A stretch of 64,000 bases of DNA from Geosiphon pyriformis. Lineage: Eukaryota; Glomeromycota; Glomeromycetes; Archaeosporales; Geosiphonaceae. The position numbers and the translations under genes are program-made. Positions 1 to 11,425 of this stretch are shown here, piece after piece. Positions within the stretch are counted from its first letter, which is position 1; each line of letters opens with the position of its first letter. A model generated the notes under the pieces. It did no database searches, was not told the DNA's origin, and was given only the letters and a program-made list of their open reading frames with translations. Location: contig JAAOMT010000495.1 of the NCBI GenBank assembly GCA_016748015.1, positions 202,094-266,093 on the forward strand. The letters are read 5' to 3'.

Positions 1-1740
1 AAATAATGTTGTTGTGTAGAAAATATTGTTTGGCTTGTTGTTGTAGTCAATGTTTTTCATTTGGAGACCAATCTGTTGGGATTGTTAATGTTTCCAAATA
101 TTGTTTGAGATCGTTGTAGTTTTCCAAATTCATTGTTTGTTGGCTCTTTTGGTTGGTTAAGTTGAGTGTTGGTTTTTGTGTTTTTCTAATCTTGTCTCAT
201 TTTGGAGAGACAGTCAACATTGGTGTGGAGTTTTCCTGGTTTGTGATGTACTATGTATTGATAGTTTGCTAGAAATCCTGTCCATCAGGTTTGTTTTGTA
301 TTCAGCTGAGTATTTTTGTACTGAAGCCATTTGAGTCTAATATTATCAGTGATAATATCGAATTCTTTAGGCCTGAGATAAAAGTTGAAATGGTGTAGGA
401 CCCAAATTATGGCTGCTGTTTCTAGTTCTGTGGCAGAGTAGTTTTTCTCAGCTGGTTTTAATGTTCTGCTAGTATAAGCAATTACTTGCTCATTTTCATT
501 GTCATCTAGTTGTGATAAGATGGCACCAAAGGCAGTATACAAAGCATCTGTAACTAGTCAAAATTGGTTGCTGAAATCTGGGTAAGTGAGAATTGGAGCT
601 GTTGTCAGTTTTTCCTTGAGAATTTCAAAAGCTTTTTGGTGTTCGGTAGTCCATTTGTATTCGACGTTTTTGGTGGTGAGCTGGTTAAGGGGTTTTGCAA
701 TTTCCGAGAATCCTTTGATAAACTTCCGATAATAGGATGCTAATCCTATGAATTCTCTTAGTTCTGTAGTGTTTTGAGGAGTTTTGAAATTTTTGACAAT
801 GCTGATTTTTCCAGGATCTGGTTTTATTCCATCTTTACTAATGATATGACCAAGAAAGGTCAGGCTTGTTTTCCCAAAATAGCATTTTTTGATATTGAGT
901 TTTAGTCCTGCTTTTCATAATCGTTGAAAAACTTCTTACAGGTGTTTTAAGTGTAATTCGAATAATGGAGAATAAACATCAGTATTGTCAAGATAAACGA
1001 CTACTGATTTCTAAAGAAGTCCTTGGTACACAACATCCATTAATCTCTGAAACATTGCTGGTGCATTGCATAATCCGAAAGGCATTACATTGAACTCGTA
1101 ATTTCTGCCTTGGGTGGTAAATGCTGTTTTGGGATGATCTTTGGGATCCATAGCAACTTGCCAGTAACCACTTTCTAAATCTAGTGTTAAAAAGTATTTG
1201 GATTTTCCAAGAGCATCTAACATGTCATCAATTCGGGGAAGGGGGTAAGTGTCTCCAATTATAATACTGTTGAGTTGTCGATAGTCAACACAAAATCGGA
1301 TCTTTCCATTTTTCTTTTTAACTAGCACTACAGGTGAAGCCCAAAGACTCATAGAGGGTTGGATGAGCCCATTGTTAAGCATTCGTTGTACTTCTTTTCA
1401 GATGAATTGGTGGCTTTCTGGAGCAATTCGATATGCTTGTTGTTTTCTTGGTTTGGCATCTCCTGTATAAATTTGGTGTTGGACCAAATTGGTTCTTCCT
1501 AAGTCATTGTTGTTTTCAACAAAGATATCAGCAAATTCTGCAATTAGCTCTTTGAGCTTGGTCTGTTGTTGTGGTTCAAGTTGTCCAATGTTGATTCAAG
1601 ATAGTTTTTCCATGGCAACATGGTAGTTTTTGGAGCTGGAGTTTGGATTGATTTTTGGTATTGAATGTCCAATGATTTCAGAGAAATCAGGGACTGTTTG
1701 GGGTAATTCTTGTTAAAATATATTACTGTGAATAACTCCA
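1..1740 (-). pseudogene. A1 pol: reverse transcriptase and RNase H (partial)
   Basis: The main frame gives a Ty3-type RT palm and finger region (MLNNGLIQPS, FCVDYRQLNS, LDLESGYWQV, NVMPFGLCNAPA) from about 1400 down to 985. A tether follows (FLGHIISKDGIKPDP) and then RNase H with ATELETAA and FDIITDN. The catalytic box reads VVVYLDNTD: the second Asp of YxDD is Asn, a G-to-A change, so this copy should lack polymerase activity. Several in-frame stops replace Gln or Trp (for example near 1396, 1014 and 926). The first 240 bases are the RNase H to integrase spacer. Confidence 0.9.
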
Positions 1741-1796
1741 ATTTCTAAATTATTTAATAAAATTATGGAGTAATTATTGGAGTTGTAAAAAGTAAC

Positions 1797-2642
1797 TCAG
1801 ACTTTCTTTGTTCCTTCTGGAATATAAATGTTTGGGATCAAAATATTATGTTCCAAGCAGACTTGTTCATTGGACTCAAAAATTTGTTGTGTGGTTGTTG
1901 GCTTTGGGCAAGTGTAGATTTCTGGATGTTCTCCAAAGGGTGAGATGGTAATTGGTTGTGGAAGTCTGAGAATCTGGTGGAATTCATTATATATGTTAAG
2001 AGCTATATTAACTGGAACTGTGAATCGTTCAGTTGAACCAAAACCTTGGGTTTCTCTATCACTTTTTCCTAATTGTTCTCTTTGATTGACTAGTTGCAAA
2101 CTCGAAATGTTGATTAAGGATAGATAAATAGCTTGGGCAATTTTTTCAGCATGTTTGATCTTGAATGGTTTGTCAGTTTCATTTTGAAGCATTACTGTAA
2201 TGTCTCCAGTATATCCAGCATCAATTCTTCCTTCTCTGACATTGATTCCTTTGCTTGCCAGAGAGGACTGGGAGGTGATTTGAACCATTACTCCTGGCAG
2301 GATTTTGAGTGCAATTTTGAGATTGATTTTTGTGAGGGATTTGGGTTTGAGAACAAGAGTATTCTTGTCTGGATATCTTAGGTCATATCCAGCATTAATT
2401 TCGTGTATTTTTTTGGGTTTTATTCTGTGTTCATTGTTGTTGAAGTATTTAAGTTGTAAAGCAGACTGATTTTTGATAAGGTAGATAGGTGTTATTTCAA
2501 TTTCTTCCATTGCTTCAGGTTCTCCAAATTCAATTTCGTTCTCATCATTTTTGCTGGACAAGGGAATACTAAGAGCATAACATTCAGGACACCACTGTTC
2601 ATCACAAGGCATAATGCATTTTTTACATAGCCTAATGTTCAT
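1797..2642 (-). pseudogene. A1 dUTPase domain and beta-rich linker of the polyprotein
   Basis: The five trimeric-dUTPase motifs are readable: motif 1 NAGYDL, motif 2 SQSSLA (usually SRSSLA, so Arg to Gln here), motif 3 GRIDAGYTGDI with the catalytic Asp and the uracil-stacking Tyr, motif 4 HAEKIAQ, and motif 5 RETQGFGST. It occupies roughly residues 80-205 of this open stretch. A CxxC..CxxC cluster (CKKCIMPC, CPEC) precedes it and a beta-rich linker ending in IPNIYIPEGTKK follows. dUTPases hydrolyse dUTP to dUMP and pyrophosphate; in retroelements this is thought to limit uracil incorporation during cDNA synthesis. The frame matches Gag and RT on either side. Confidence 0.9.
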
Positions 2643-3415
2643 TTGCTCTAATCATTGAATTTGAGCTTCTTGGGTTGGGTAGGTGTGACTTGCAATTTGG
2701 TGGTAGACTTCTACTTTGTCTTCATAATTGAATCCAGCTAATTCCATGGTGTATTCAATGTATTCTGCTTCCTTCATTTGATGAATATTTTCTTTGGTAG
2801 CTCCATTAATTAATGCCATTGTTAGGTCGAAAATCATCTCAGCATCATGGGGGTAGTGATAAAGTTTATTGAGAGCACTGTTATATGCCACATTAAAGGG
2901 TGTTCCTCTTTTTACTTTTTCTGAAATTGATAAAGCATATTGGCAGGTCTGATCACAGACTCCTCCTCTCATGACTACATCAATCCAATTGCATTCTTCT
3001 GGTAGCATATCTCCACAAGTCAAACAAGGGGTGTTGTTCCATTTTCCACTCCTTTTTATTAGATGGCCCCATCATTCTCTGTGGCAAGCCTTGCAGTAAT
3101 AACAAGTATGATTTTTATATTCTTCTTCAAGTGAAATGCAGGCTCTCATTGATGATAGTTTCTTGTGGCAGTCCTTACATTTAAGAGGAATATAGGAGTG
3201 TTGTTTTCTTGGTTCAGGTTTTGAGTAAGGGATATTCTATCCAGAGGTTTTGAGTTCAGAGTGTGGGGTAAAATGTTCTTGTTCTGTTTCATCGGCCCAG
3301 TTGGACGTTGATCCAAAAGCCATGAATGTTTCAATGAGGGGTTTTTTCTCTTCCGGTTCGAGTTTAAAAGCTGGGGCTTTTTCAGAGCATTTGTTGAATG
3401 TATTACAAGTGGCAA
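2643..3415 (-). pseudogene. A1 Cys-rich (zinc-ribbon-like) module between protease and dUTPase
   Basis: In the main minus-strand frame the translation has repeated Cys pairs (CKDC, CYYCKAC, CLTC, CNWIDV, CDQTC). A helical stretch rich in Ala, Tyr and Glu follows (KLYHYPHDAEMIFDL, KEAEYIEYTMELAGF) and leads into the last CxxC cluster before the dUTPase. The same pattern recurs in A2, A3, B1 and B4. The spacing suggests zinc binding. I do not recognise the family. One stop at the 2643 boundary replaces a Trp seen in A3. Confidence 0.75.
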
Positions 3416-3419
3416 GTAC

Positions 3420-4268
3420 TCAGACGTGTTGTCCTTGGTAGGAGATTGTTAACTCTTGTGTTTTCCAATTCAGATTAGCATTGGCTTTTTGAAGCCAATC
3501 ATTTTTGATAAAAGCTTGATACTGGGGTGTATCCATTACAAGAACTTTGACTGAAATAGTGATTCCATCAAGAGTGAATGGAAAATTGTCAATTTCTCCT
3601 ACTGGGGTCTTTTTTATGCCATCAGCAGTAACGATTACTGTTTGAGCTGGTCGGTCGACATTTCTCTTCAACTGTTGCATTAACTGGTAGGTAATAATGC
3701 TTCCGGCGGATCCACTGTCTAGGATCAATCGAATTGTCTTTTCTTTGACTTCTGCTTTGGTGTATATAGCCATGATTGCTTTTTGTTCATTGGCAGTTAC
3801 ATTGCTAAGCAAAAATGGTGACTCATTTGCTTCGAACTCAAAAGGGAATATATCTGAAAGATTAGTGTTCTCAGCAATTCTAGCTGGTGGAATTATGGTA
3901 AGAGTATAGGAAGGGTTTTGTTGTTGTGCTGCAGCTCTACCTTCTGAGAGTGCAGTATGGTGAAAATCCTGTTCTTCTGGCATTGTTAAATAACTGAGTT
4001 GAGTATAGTGGTGGTTGGGTCTTGGTTGAGTGAAATTTCGGGGAACCAATTGGTTATTCAAACTGATTCTATTGTTGTTTACTTGGTATTAGTTTTGTGG
4101 TGTGAATTGATTTTGTGTAAGCAGTCTTCGAGCAGGTACTTGATAATGTTGTGTGAGTGGTTGTTGGTATTGCTGTTGGATTGGCTGTGAGGTGGGCTGA
4201 TAATAGTTATTTTGGTATTGGGTTCTTGGTGAATAGTAAGCTGGTGGTGGCGGTTAATAATAAGATTG
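3420..4268 (-). pseudogene. A1 PPxY region and retropepsin-type protease
   Basis: The protease has an intact DSG active site (IRLILDSGSAGSIITYQLM) followed by the hydrophobic flap and helix segments GEIDNFPFTLDGI and KVLVMDTPQYQAF. Retropepsins work as dimers and cut the Gag-Pol precursor. Upstream is a Tyr/Gln/Pro-rich spacer with a PPAYYS (PPxY) motif near 4240, after the Gag zinc knuckle. Stops at 4269 and 4255 separate this part from Gag; both sit where other copies have a sense codon. Of all the copies this protease is one of the best preserved. Confidence 0.85.
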
Positions 4269-5804
4269 CTATGGTGGAGGGTAACGTTGATTACTCCTAT
4301 TTTGTTGGTCTCGTTGTAGCTTTCTGCAATCTCTTTTCCAGTGGCCAGAGATTCCACAGTAATAGCAATTTTGAGACTGGTTATTAGAAAGTGGTGCAAA
4401 GTTATTTTGATTTTGTCTTTGGGGTGGTTGATATCTTTGGGGTTGCTGTTGTTGTTGATTGGTGAAATAGTTTTCAACCTTCTTTGTAAGTTGGTCAATT
4501 TTTTTCTCAGCTGCTAAGCTGGTTTCTCCAATTGCCAAATTTACAAGTTTTGTGCAATTGGCCTCTTCCATGGCCATTTCATATCTTTTCACATACTGTA
4601 TGGCAAAGTTTAAATCTTCTGGCGCATGTAAGCAAACCTTTTTAATTAGTTTATCTTTTAGACCAGCGATAAATTGATCCAAGATTTGAGCATCAAAGTA
4701 ATAATTGTTTGTTTCAAGTTGGCGAATTCGTCTGAGAAGTTTGTTGAATTTCCCAATATAAGTCATAACAGATTGGGAGGGTTCCTGTTTGATATTTCGA
4801 AAACGATTGCAAAGGGTGATGAAGGTATTATTGTCGGTGAACTGTTCAAGGAAAGCTGCTTTGAAAGCATTCCAATCATTGAATGAGGCGGCCAAGTTTT
4901 CAAACCATTCTTCTGCTGTTTCTTTGAGAAAGTAGGGAATTGTTCTTAACATTCTGGCAGCATTCCATCTATTTGCATCTCCTGCTTTAGTAACTTGGTC
5001 AAGCCATTCTTGGGGACTGGTCTCAATATCTTCTCTATTGAATTCAGGAATTTTTGTGATGTATGTTGTCATTTCGTCTTCTTCATTTTCACTGTCTATT
5101 GATTTTTCTTCAGTTATTTCAAAGTTGTTTTCTTTGTTTGCTGCTGTCTCAGAGTATTCACTTTGATTTTCAGCTAGAAAATTAAGGAGACTAGAACTAG
5201 TTTGAAGGGGTTCTTGTTGTCTGGTGGGACTTCTGAGTGATGTAAAATCTTCTGGTCTTACAAATCGATTCAAGGGTGAATTAGGCGTTTGTGCTTGTGT
5301 AAGTGAAGCTGGAAAAGATGTGATAATAAGTGGAAGTTTTGAACTGGTTCCTTGTTCAGGTGTTTGTAAATGGTTGGCAGTTGTTTTTGGTAGTGTTGGA
5401 GTATTTGGGGTGGTTTTTAAGTATTGCTTCAATTTGTTTTTGCCTTTGTTGTTTGTTTCTGTTTCCGATTCAAAATCAATAGTGTATTGAGACTGTACTG
5501 AATATGTTTCTTCACAGTATTTGATAATGTTAAAATTAAGTTTGTGAAAGTAAGTGGCAAGTGTTTCACTGTTAAGGTCTTTAGTTCCCAACTGTGAATA
5601 GTGTGCTAAATTATTGTAAAGGTTGCTTCTAACTTCTGAGATATTGTAATTTCCAAAAAGATAATTGTTGATGCAGTTTTCAATATATTGGTATACTGAT
5701 TTCTTGACAATTTCAATTCCATCTGGAATGTTGAATCTTTGCTTGCAGTGGATGTAAATTGATTGGTAATACTTTAAAGTTGTTGTGTCTGGTGTGGTCA
5801 CCAC
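4269..5804 (-). pseudogene. A1 Gag with CCHC zinc knuckle; no ATG at its conserved 5' end
   Basis: A 512-codon uninterrupted frame. The N-terminal 244 codons contain no Met at all and are conserved with A2. A Retrotrans_gag-like capsid region (IPEFNREDI, WLDQVTKAGDA, YIGKFNKLLRRIRQ) starts at the first Met (5072). Near the C-terminus a knuckle CYYCGISGHWKRDC has CX2CX4HX4C spacing and is preceded by a Q/P-rich tract. The open frame begins at GTG codons 25-45 bp after the primer-binding site; the ATG just after that site is in another frame and ends after ten codons. How translation of this frame starts is unclear. Confidence 0.88.
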
Positions 5805-5835
5805 TTTAAAGTTGTTTTTGCTGTGTTGTTTCCAT

Positions 5836-5849
5836 GGGAGAGCACCAAA
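5836..5849 (-). promoter_or_regulatory. A1 primer-binding site
   Basis: Minus strand reads TTTGGTGCTCTCCC directly after the LTR end ...GGTAACA. TGGTGCTCTCC is complementary to a tRNA 3' end of the form GGAGAGCACCA, so a host tRNA probably primes minus-strand cDNA here, two bases inside the LTR border. The same site follows every 5' LTR of both families. I cannot name the tRNA. Confidence 0.75.
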
Positions 5850-6830
5850 TGTTACCAGAGGTTTTTTGTCTTTTTTCTTGAATGTTGTAACTGTCTATTG
5901 GTTGTAAATTCACGTTTTCTAAAAGTAGTTAAACCTCCAATAACTGAATTTATCTTCAAATTATCTCCTATAATTTGAACTGCTGGGCTTATAAGTGGAA
6001 TAGCCAATTCCATACCAGTTGCTTTGTGTAGTTATGTTGTAATAAATGTCAACTCTTTCCCAAGAATTGCCCATCTGGAAGCTTACTAAAATGTGTAGTT
6101 ACTTTGCTGTGAAAGTCAACTTTTCTACAGGAATCTTGTCTGTAGATTACTCTAATAATTATGATAAGAAAATAAAAGAAATGTAAAAGAAATGTAAAAG
6201 AAATAGAATTTTTGTCAAGAGAAACGTTTTCTATCTAGGCCTGAAGTCACTAACAGTTTACTAAAATTGGTAGCTAATCAATTTCAAAATGTTAGTTGGG
6301 TTCTTGGGGATTTTCCAAGTGCAAATAATTAAAGAATTTGGTTTTTCGAATTATTTAATATTTATTTCTTTTTGTGTGTGTAGGAATGGTTCTAAGTGAT
6401 AAAACTAATGTAAGATACATTTTCTTGAAGAGAGAAGCTCTTCTTTTATACAACTTGTCGTAACACTATTCTATGAACTTAAACTTTGCTATTTTCTACA
6501 ATTTCACTAAACTAAAGATACATTTTGGCAAACTACAAGTTATTTCTGCGAACTATTAGATATTTCGGTGAACTATCAGTTATTTCGGCAAATTTCTATA
6601 AATTTTGGCGAACTTTTGAATGTTACATAGTTTGGGGTATTGCATAATTGATCATCGCAATTAGGTTACATTTGTGTTGTGTACAATTTGGTTTATTAAT
6701 TAAATGATAATTTCGAACATTTTTGCTAATGTAATAAGTGATAATTTGAAATGATAATATCTGCTAATTAATGATAGGAATTATAAGATAGTTTCATGCT
6801 AAATGATATTTCTAATTTTGTCTGGTAACA
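5850..6830 (-). repeat. A1 5' LTR (family A, 981 bp)
   Basis: Bounded by the inverted repeat TGTTACC...GGTAACA and directly followed on the minus strand by the primer-binding site. It is alignable along its length with the A2 and A4 LTRs. It holds a TATA box (minus TATAAAAG, 6443-6450) beside an AGAAGAGC/CTCTTCT hairpin. U3 carries an array of TTCGGCGAA-like motifs at about 6525-6615. Confidence 0.93.
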
Positions 6831-6869
6831 ATGTGTTTGGTTTAATAATTATAATTGGTTCTAGATCTC

Positions 6870-8255
6870 GTGAAATCTCATTTGGTTTAACTAGTATTCT
6901 CTGTACTCCTAATTGTGGAATATTACTGGTAGATAGTATTGTTATACTGTGGTATGGCTTCAATCAATCTCTATGTGCTGCTTTGGTTAAGATTTTGTTG
7001 TTCAACCTTAATTTATAAGCTCTATTTCTAAGAATTTCTTCTATGTAAAATGGTCCATCCTATTTGGGATCAAATTTTCCACTTTATTGTTTTTCCATTT
7101 TGGTATGATATAGAAGTACTTTGTCTCCAATTTTGAATTCAACTGGTTTCTCTGGTAGTTGATTATTATGTCTTTTTTTTGTTTTTCTTGTGACTTTTAG
7201 ATGTTATTAGCTGCTCTTCGTCATGTGTTTTCTAATGTCTCCATCAAATCATATGTTCTTTTCAACAATGTTCTTTAAAAATTCTCTTCTGTTATTGGTT
7301 TTGTTGGATATGTTTTGACTTCTATCTCAACTGGTAATGTTGCTGTTTTACTGTATACTAATTCAAATGATGTTGCTTGTATAGTGTTTTGCTTCATTGT
7401 TTGATAAGCAAATAATACTAATGATATAATCAAGTCTTATTCATTCTGGTTTTCTTGGCTGATTTTGGCAATGGCTTCACACAATGTTCAATTAAACCTT
7501 TTAACTAATCTATTTGTTTGTAGATGGTATGGTGATGATAATGGTCTTTTTATCCCAAATTTTTGACTTAATTTGCCAATGTTCTATTCACAAAGTGAGT
7601 TCTTTAATCTAATAATAGTTCTTTTGAACATCTGTGTCAACAAATCAAATCTTGATGGACAAATTTGGCAACAGATTCTACATCTACTCTTTGAATGGCT
7701 TTTGCTTCTGGTCATTTTGTAAGATAGTCTATGGCTACTGCAATATATCTGTTGCCTCTGCTGGTGATCATTAATGGTCTGACTAAGTCAATTCCAATAT
7801 AATTAAATGATTGTTTCACTTTGATTGGTCTCAATGCTTCACTGGGTTTTGTTCCTCTTTTTCTCTGACAAGCATCACAATTTTAAACATATTGGGTAAT
7901 ATCTGGATACATTGATGGCCAATAGTATTTTTTTCTGGTTTTTTCTATTGTTGCTTTTTTATGAAAATATTCTGCTGTTAGATCTAAGTGCATGTTAAAC
8001 AATATTGTTTTCTTCTCTGATTCCTTAATTACTCTAGTTGGTTGATTTGAATTCTTTCTGTTTTTCCAGTAAAATATATTTTAGTGATTGATAAAATATT
8101 TTAATTGTTGTTTTATGTTGTTTTGTTCTTTTTGAGATAATTTCTCCTTGAATAATTGGGTATTTAGATAATGTTGGAATTATTGGTAATTTTGTATATT
8201 CATTTTTTGTTATATTTTTGGGTTGAAATGTTTTTAGATTTGTCTCATTCATGAC
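6870..8255 (-). pseudogene. B1 integrase remnant
   Basis: Fragments in shifting frames match the B4 integrase at 46680-47960. Recognisable pieces are the KRPLSSPYHLQTNRLV region before the catalytic Glu (about 7500-7560), the VEFKIGDKVLLYHTKMEKQ stretch and a GPY/F-like KFDPK.DGPFYIEEIL block at about 7040-7150. The zinc-finger end lies near 7860-8040. Frameshifts and stops break it throughout, so it cannot encode an enzyme. Confidence 0.75.
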
Positions 8256-8259
8256 AAAC

Positions 8260-9470
8260 TGTTGGCATTTCTATTGTTTTTTCTTTTTTTATAATGTACT
8301 ATTAACATATATGATAATAATGCTATTTTTTATCTTGCATGACAATCATCTCCAAATTCTTGATTCTGGATTGACGTCAATCCTTTGTGATTCATATATA
8401 TTTCAAACTTTTGGCTCAAGTATTTTTTCCATTTCATGACTGTCCAATAGATTGCTAAGTGTTCCAATACTGGTGTTCTATAGTTCTTTTCTGCTGGATT
8501 CAAGCTTCAGCTGGTGTATGCTACTGGATGTTCTCTTTCATTCAGTTTTTTTTGTGATAGTACTGCTTCCAATGCTTGGCTTAATGCATCTGTAGTAATG
8601 ATGAATGGTTTACTGTGGTCTGGATAGATCAGTACTAGAGCTTAAATAAGTTTTCTTCTCAGTGTATCAAATGCTTCTTGTTGAGTTTCTGTTCATTCAT
8701 ATTTCACATTTTTGGTTTGTAGATGATAAAATGGTTGAGCCAATTTAGAAAAGTTCTTGATAAAATGACAATAATAGCCTGCAAATCCTAAAAATGCTCT
8801 TAGTTCCATTAAATTGGTTGGTACTGGAAAGTTTTTTACTATTGCAATCTTATCTGAATCTGTCTTGATGCCATTTTTGCTCATTACATGTCTCAAGAAC
8901 TTGAGTTCTGTTTTTCCAAAGAAACATTTGTTTGCATTTAGTTTCAATCCTGCTCATCTGAGTCTTTCAAATACTTGTTAGAGATAATGTAGATGATCAT
9001 TAAATGTTTTTGAGAACACATTTGTGTTATCTAAGTAAACAACTACTGATTTTCACAGTAGTCCAGTATAGACAATTTTCATGAGCTGTTGAAATGTTGC
9101 TGGAGCATTTATCAAGCCAAATGGCATGACTTCAAACTCAAAATTTCTCTTTTTTGTGGTAAATGCTGTTTTTTCTTTGTTGGCTGGATCTATGGCTATT
9201 TGCCAGTAACTACTATCTAAATCCAGTGTTGAGAATCATTTATTTTCTCCAAAAGCATTAAATAATTCTTGGATCTTTGGAGTTGTATAGCTATCATCTT
9301 TAGTTACTCTATTCAGTTTTCAATAATCCACACAAAAATGGATTTTTCCATTTTTCTTCTGGACTAGTACCACTGGTAATGACCATAGGCTTATTGATAG
9401 CTGAATTAGCCCGTTGTCAAGCATTTGGTTGATTTCTTAATGAATGATCTTATGGCTGGCTGGTAATACT
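8260..9470 (-). pseudogene. B1 reverse transcriptase and RNase H remnant
   Basis: Main-frame motifs MLDNGLIQ, FCVDY, TLDLDSSYWQIA, EVMPFGLINAPATF and VVVYLDNTN are followed by FLRHVMSKNGIKTDSDK and RAFLGFAGYYCHF. The RNase H part has DALSQALEAVLSQ and HKGLTSIQ. The YxDD box is again YLDN, the same change as in A1 and B2. Several Gln and Trp codons have become stops (for example near 9439 and 9054). Confidence 0.85.
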
Positions 9471-10579
9471 TTATATGTTCTTTGTTTTATTGGTATTGCA
9501 TCTCCAGTCTTGATCTGGTGCTGGATTATGTTAGTTCTGCCAAATTCATCTTCATTGGCAAAGATGTCATTGAAATTTTTGAGTAATATCTTGAGTTGCA
9601 TCTGTTGAAATGGGTCTAAGTTTCTCAAATTCATCTGTTTTAATTGTTTTGGTTTGAGCAGATAACATTTGCTTTGTCCATAAATGGTTTGTGATATAAT
9701 ATTCACATATCCACAAAGCTGTGGAAAATTTGGAATGTAGTTTGGTGGTTGATCCTTAACTTTAGTGGTTAAGTATCCAATGATGATTCCTTTTGGTATC
9801 TCAATGACATTTCCAGTTGTGTTATAGATGAGAATTTTAATGTTTTTGGGGCTTTTGGCTGATATGTAAAAATTAGTAAGTCTAATCTTTCCTGATTCAC
9901 AGATGGTGGCTTCTGCTTCAAACAACTGAGCTTGATTCTTTACTTCTCTTTTTATGGTTATTATATACTGATAATATAGTGGAATGGAAATTGATTGATG
10001 AGTGGAGATAATTTCTTTCTTGTCAACAATTTTTTTCTCTGCCATATTAACTGGTACATCTATTCTACCTGTGGATTCAAAACCCTATATCTCTCTAGCT
10101 GTGATTCCTAATTCTTTCCTGTTTTCTACTGATACTAACTGAGCTATTTTCACCAGAGGTAGGAATATTGCTTGTGTTATCTTTTTATTTGGATCTATAA
10201 TATATGTCTTTTTCGAATTATTTTGTAGCATAGCAATGATATTTCCTATGTATCTCGCATTAATTATTTCTTCTCTAATGTTGATTCCCTTTTTTGCTAA
10301 ACTACTTCTAGATACTAGTTGAACCATAATTGTTGCTGGGATTTCTAATGCTATTTTGAGATCAATGCAGGTATGTAAATGGGGTTTTAATTTAATAGGA
10401 TTTTTTTCCAAATATCTCAGATCAAACTCTGTATTGGTATTATGTACACGTTCTGGCATGATACCTTTATTATTATCACTGAACCATTTAAGTTCCTGTT
10501 CTTTGGTGAGATTAGAGAGTGTAATGTAGGTTTCAGAGTTTGAATTTGAGTCTGAATTGTTGTTATTTTTATTGCTATA
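9437..10579 (-). pseudogene. B1 dUTPase-like domain and PR-RT linker
   Basis: dUTPase-like motifs are visible at 10085-10459: TEFDLRYLE (motif 1), SRSSLAKKGI (motif 2) and IINARYIGNI (motif 3, Asn where the catalytic Asp should be). The ITARE end lacks the GFGSTG loop of motif 5. Downstream 9437-10045 is a beta-rich linker (GKIRLTNFYISAKS, IEIPKGIIIGYL) of the kind common between protease and RT in gypsy elements. The fold is probably kept but dUTPase activity is unlikely. Confidence 0.75.
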
Positions 10580-11425
10580 TTAAGCAAAACTGGAACCATT
10601 GTTTTTGTCATTATTATTATCAGAGTTTGAATCGGGATTGAAAATCAATTCCAATTCTAATATGTAGCTGCTGATTGGTTTTTCCTCTTCTGGAATTGTG
10701 TAGATCATGCATGGTGGTAGATTGTAAATGAGATTACACTCATTACAATATTGGAAGTCACAGAGAATTAAGCAATGTTGACATAATTGAGTATTCAACT
10801 GTTCTAAGCATTGCTTCTGCTCTTCTTTAGTGGGTGCTAAGTTTTGATAATGTTTATGGAATTCTTCTGGACCTGTTTCAATATCCAAGAATGCTTCTGG
10901 ATTGGAGATCAAAACAATGTTGACTGGTTCTGATGGGTTGTTCTTAATCTCTAAGATTTTGCTGGATGTGACTCTTTTGACTTTGGCATTAGTCATACAT
11001 CAGATCTCATTCTTGTTGTGTGGATACTCATTCAAGTGATTGATTGTTCAGTGCCAGACTGCAGTAATAGGCATTCTAAAATTTACCCAGTCACTAATGA
11101 GGATTGTGTATTGGCACGAAGCATTGCACATTCTTTTTTATCCAGAAATGTTATTCCACATTCCTTTATTGAGCAACTGTTCGCCGCAAGCAAGACATGG
11201 TTTATTGTCCCACTTTTCTTGACATTTTGGGTACTTGTATCATTCTCTATGGCATGGCTTACAGTAATAATGTGTGCATGTCCAGTAGTCTTTGTTTGGC
11301 ACTATTTAAGCTTCTATAAAAGAGAGTTTTTTTCCATAGTCTTTGTATTTAAGAGGTATGTATGGTGGTTGTGGCAGTGGCTTGTAAATGAGTATGAATT
11401 TGTCCAGCCACTGTTTATTTGGTTG
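10580..11425 (-). pseudogene. B1 Cys-rich module
   Basis: Minus frame shows YYCKPCHRE, CLACGEQLL, CNASCQYTI, then an acidic/helical stretch with FHKHYQNLAPTKEEQKQCLEQL and a final cluster CQHCLILCDFQYCNEC. It aligns with B4 43500-44350. Upstream, at about 11418, Gag is joined to it directly: the CCHC knuckle, PPxY region and protease have been lost in a roughly 1.3-1.5 kb deletion. Stops replace Gln, Trp or Arg codons. Confidence 0.75.

Larger units (their letters stand above)
1..6830 (-). mobile_element. Ty3/gypsy LTR retrotransposon copy A1 (family A), 3' part outside window
   Basis: Reading on the minus strand from 6830 down: 5' LTR, primer-binding site, Gag, protease, Cys-rich module, dUTPase, reverse transcriptase and RNase H, all in one reading frame. 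Integrase, ORF3 and the 3' LTR lie beyond position 1. It is inserted in the integrase-ORF3 region of B1: the flank at 6831 onward continues the B1 sequence that matches B4 near 48060-48085. Inactivated by in-frame stops and by a YLDD to YLDN change in the RT active site. Confidence 0.92.
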
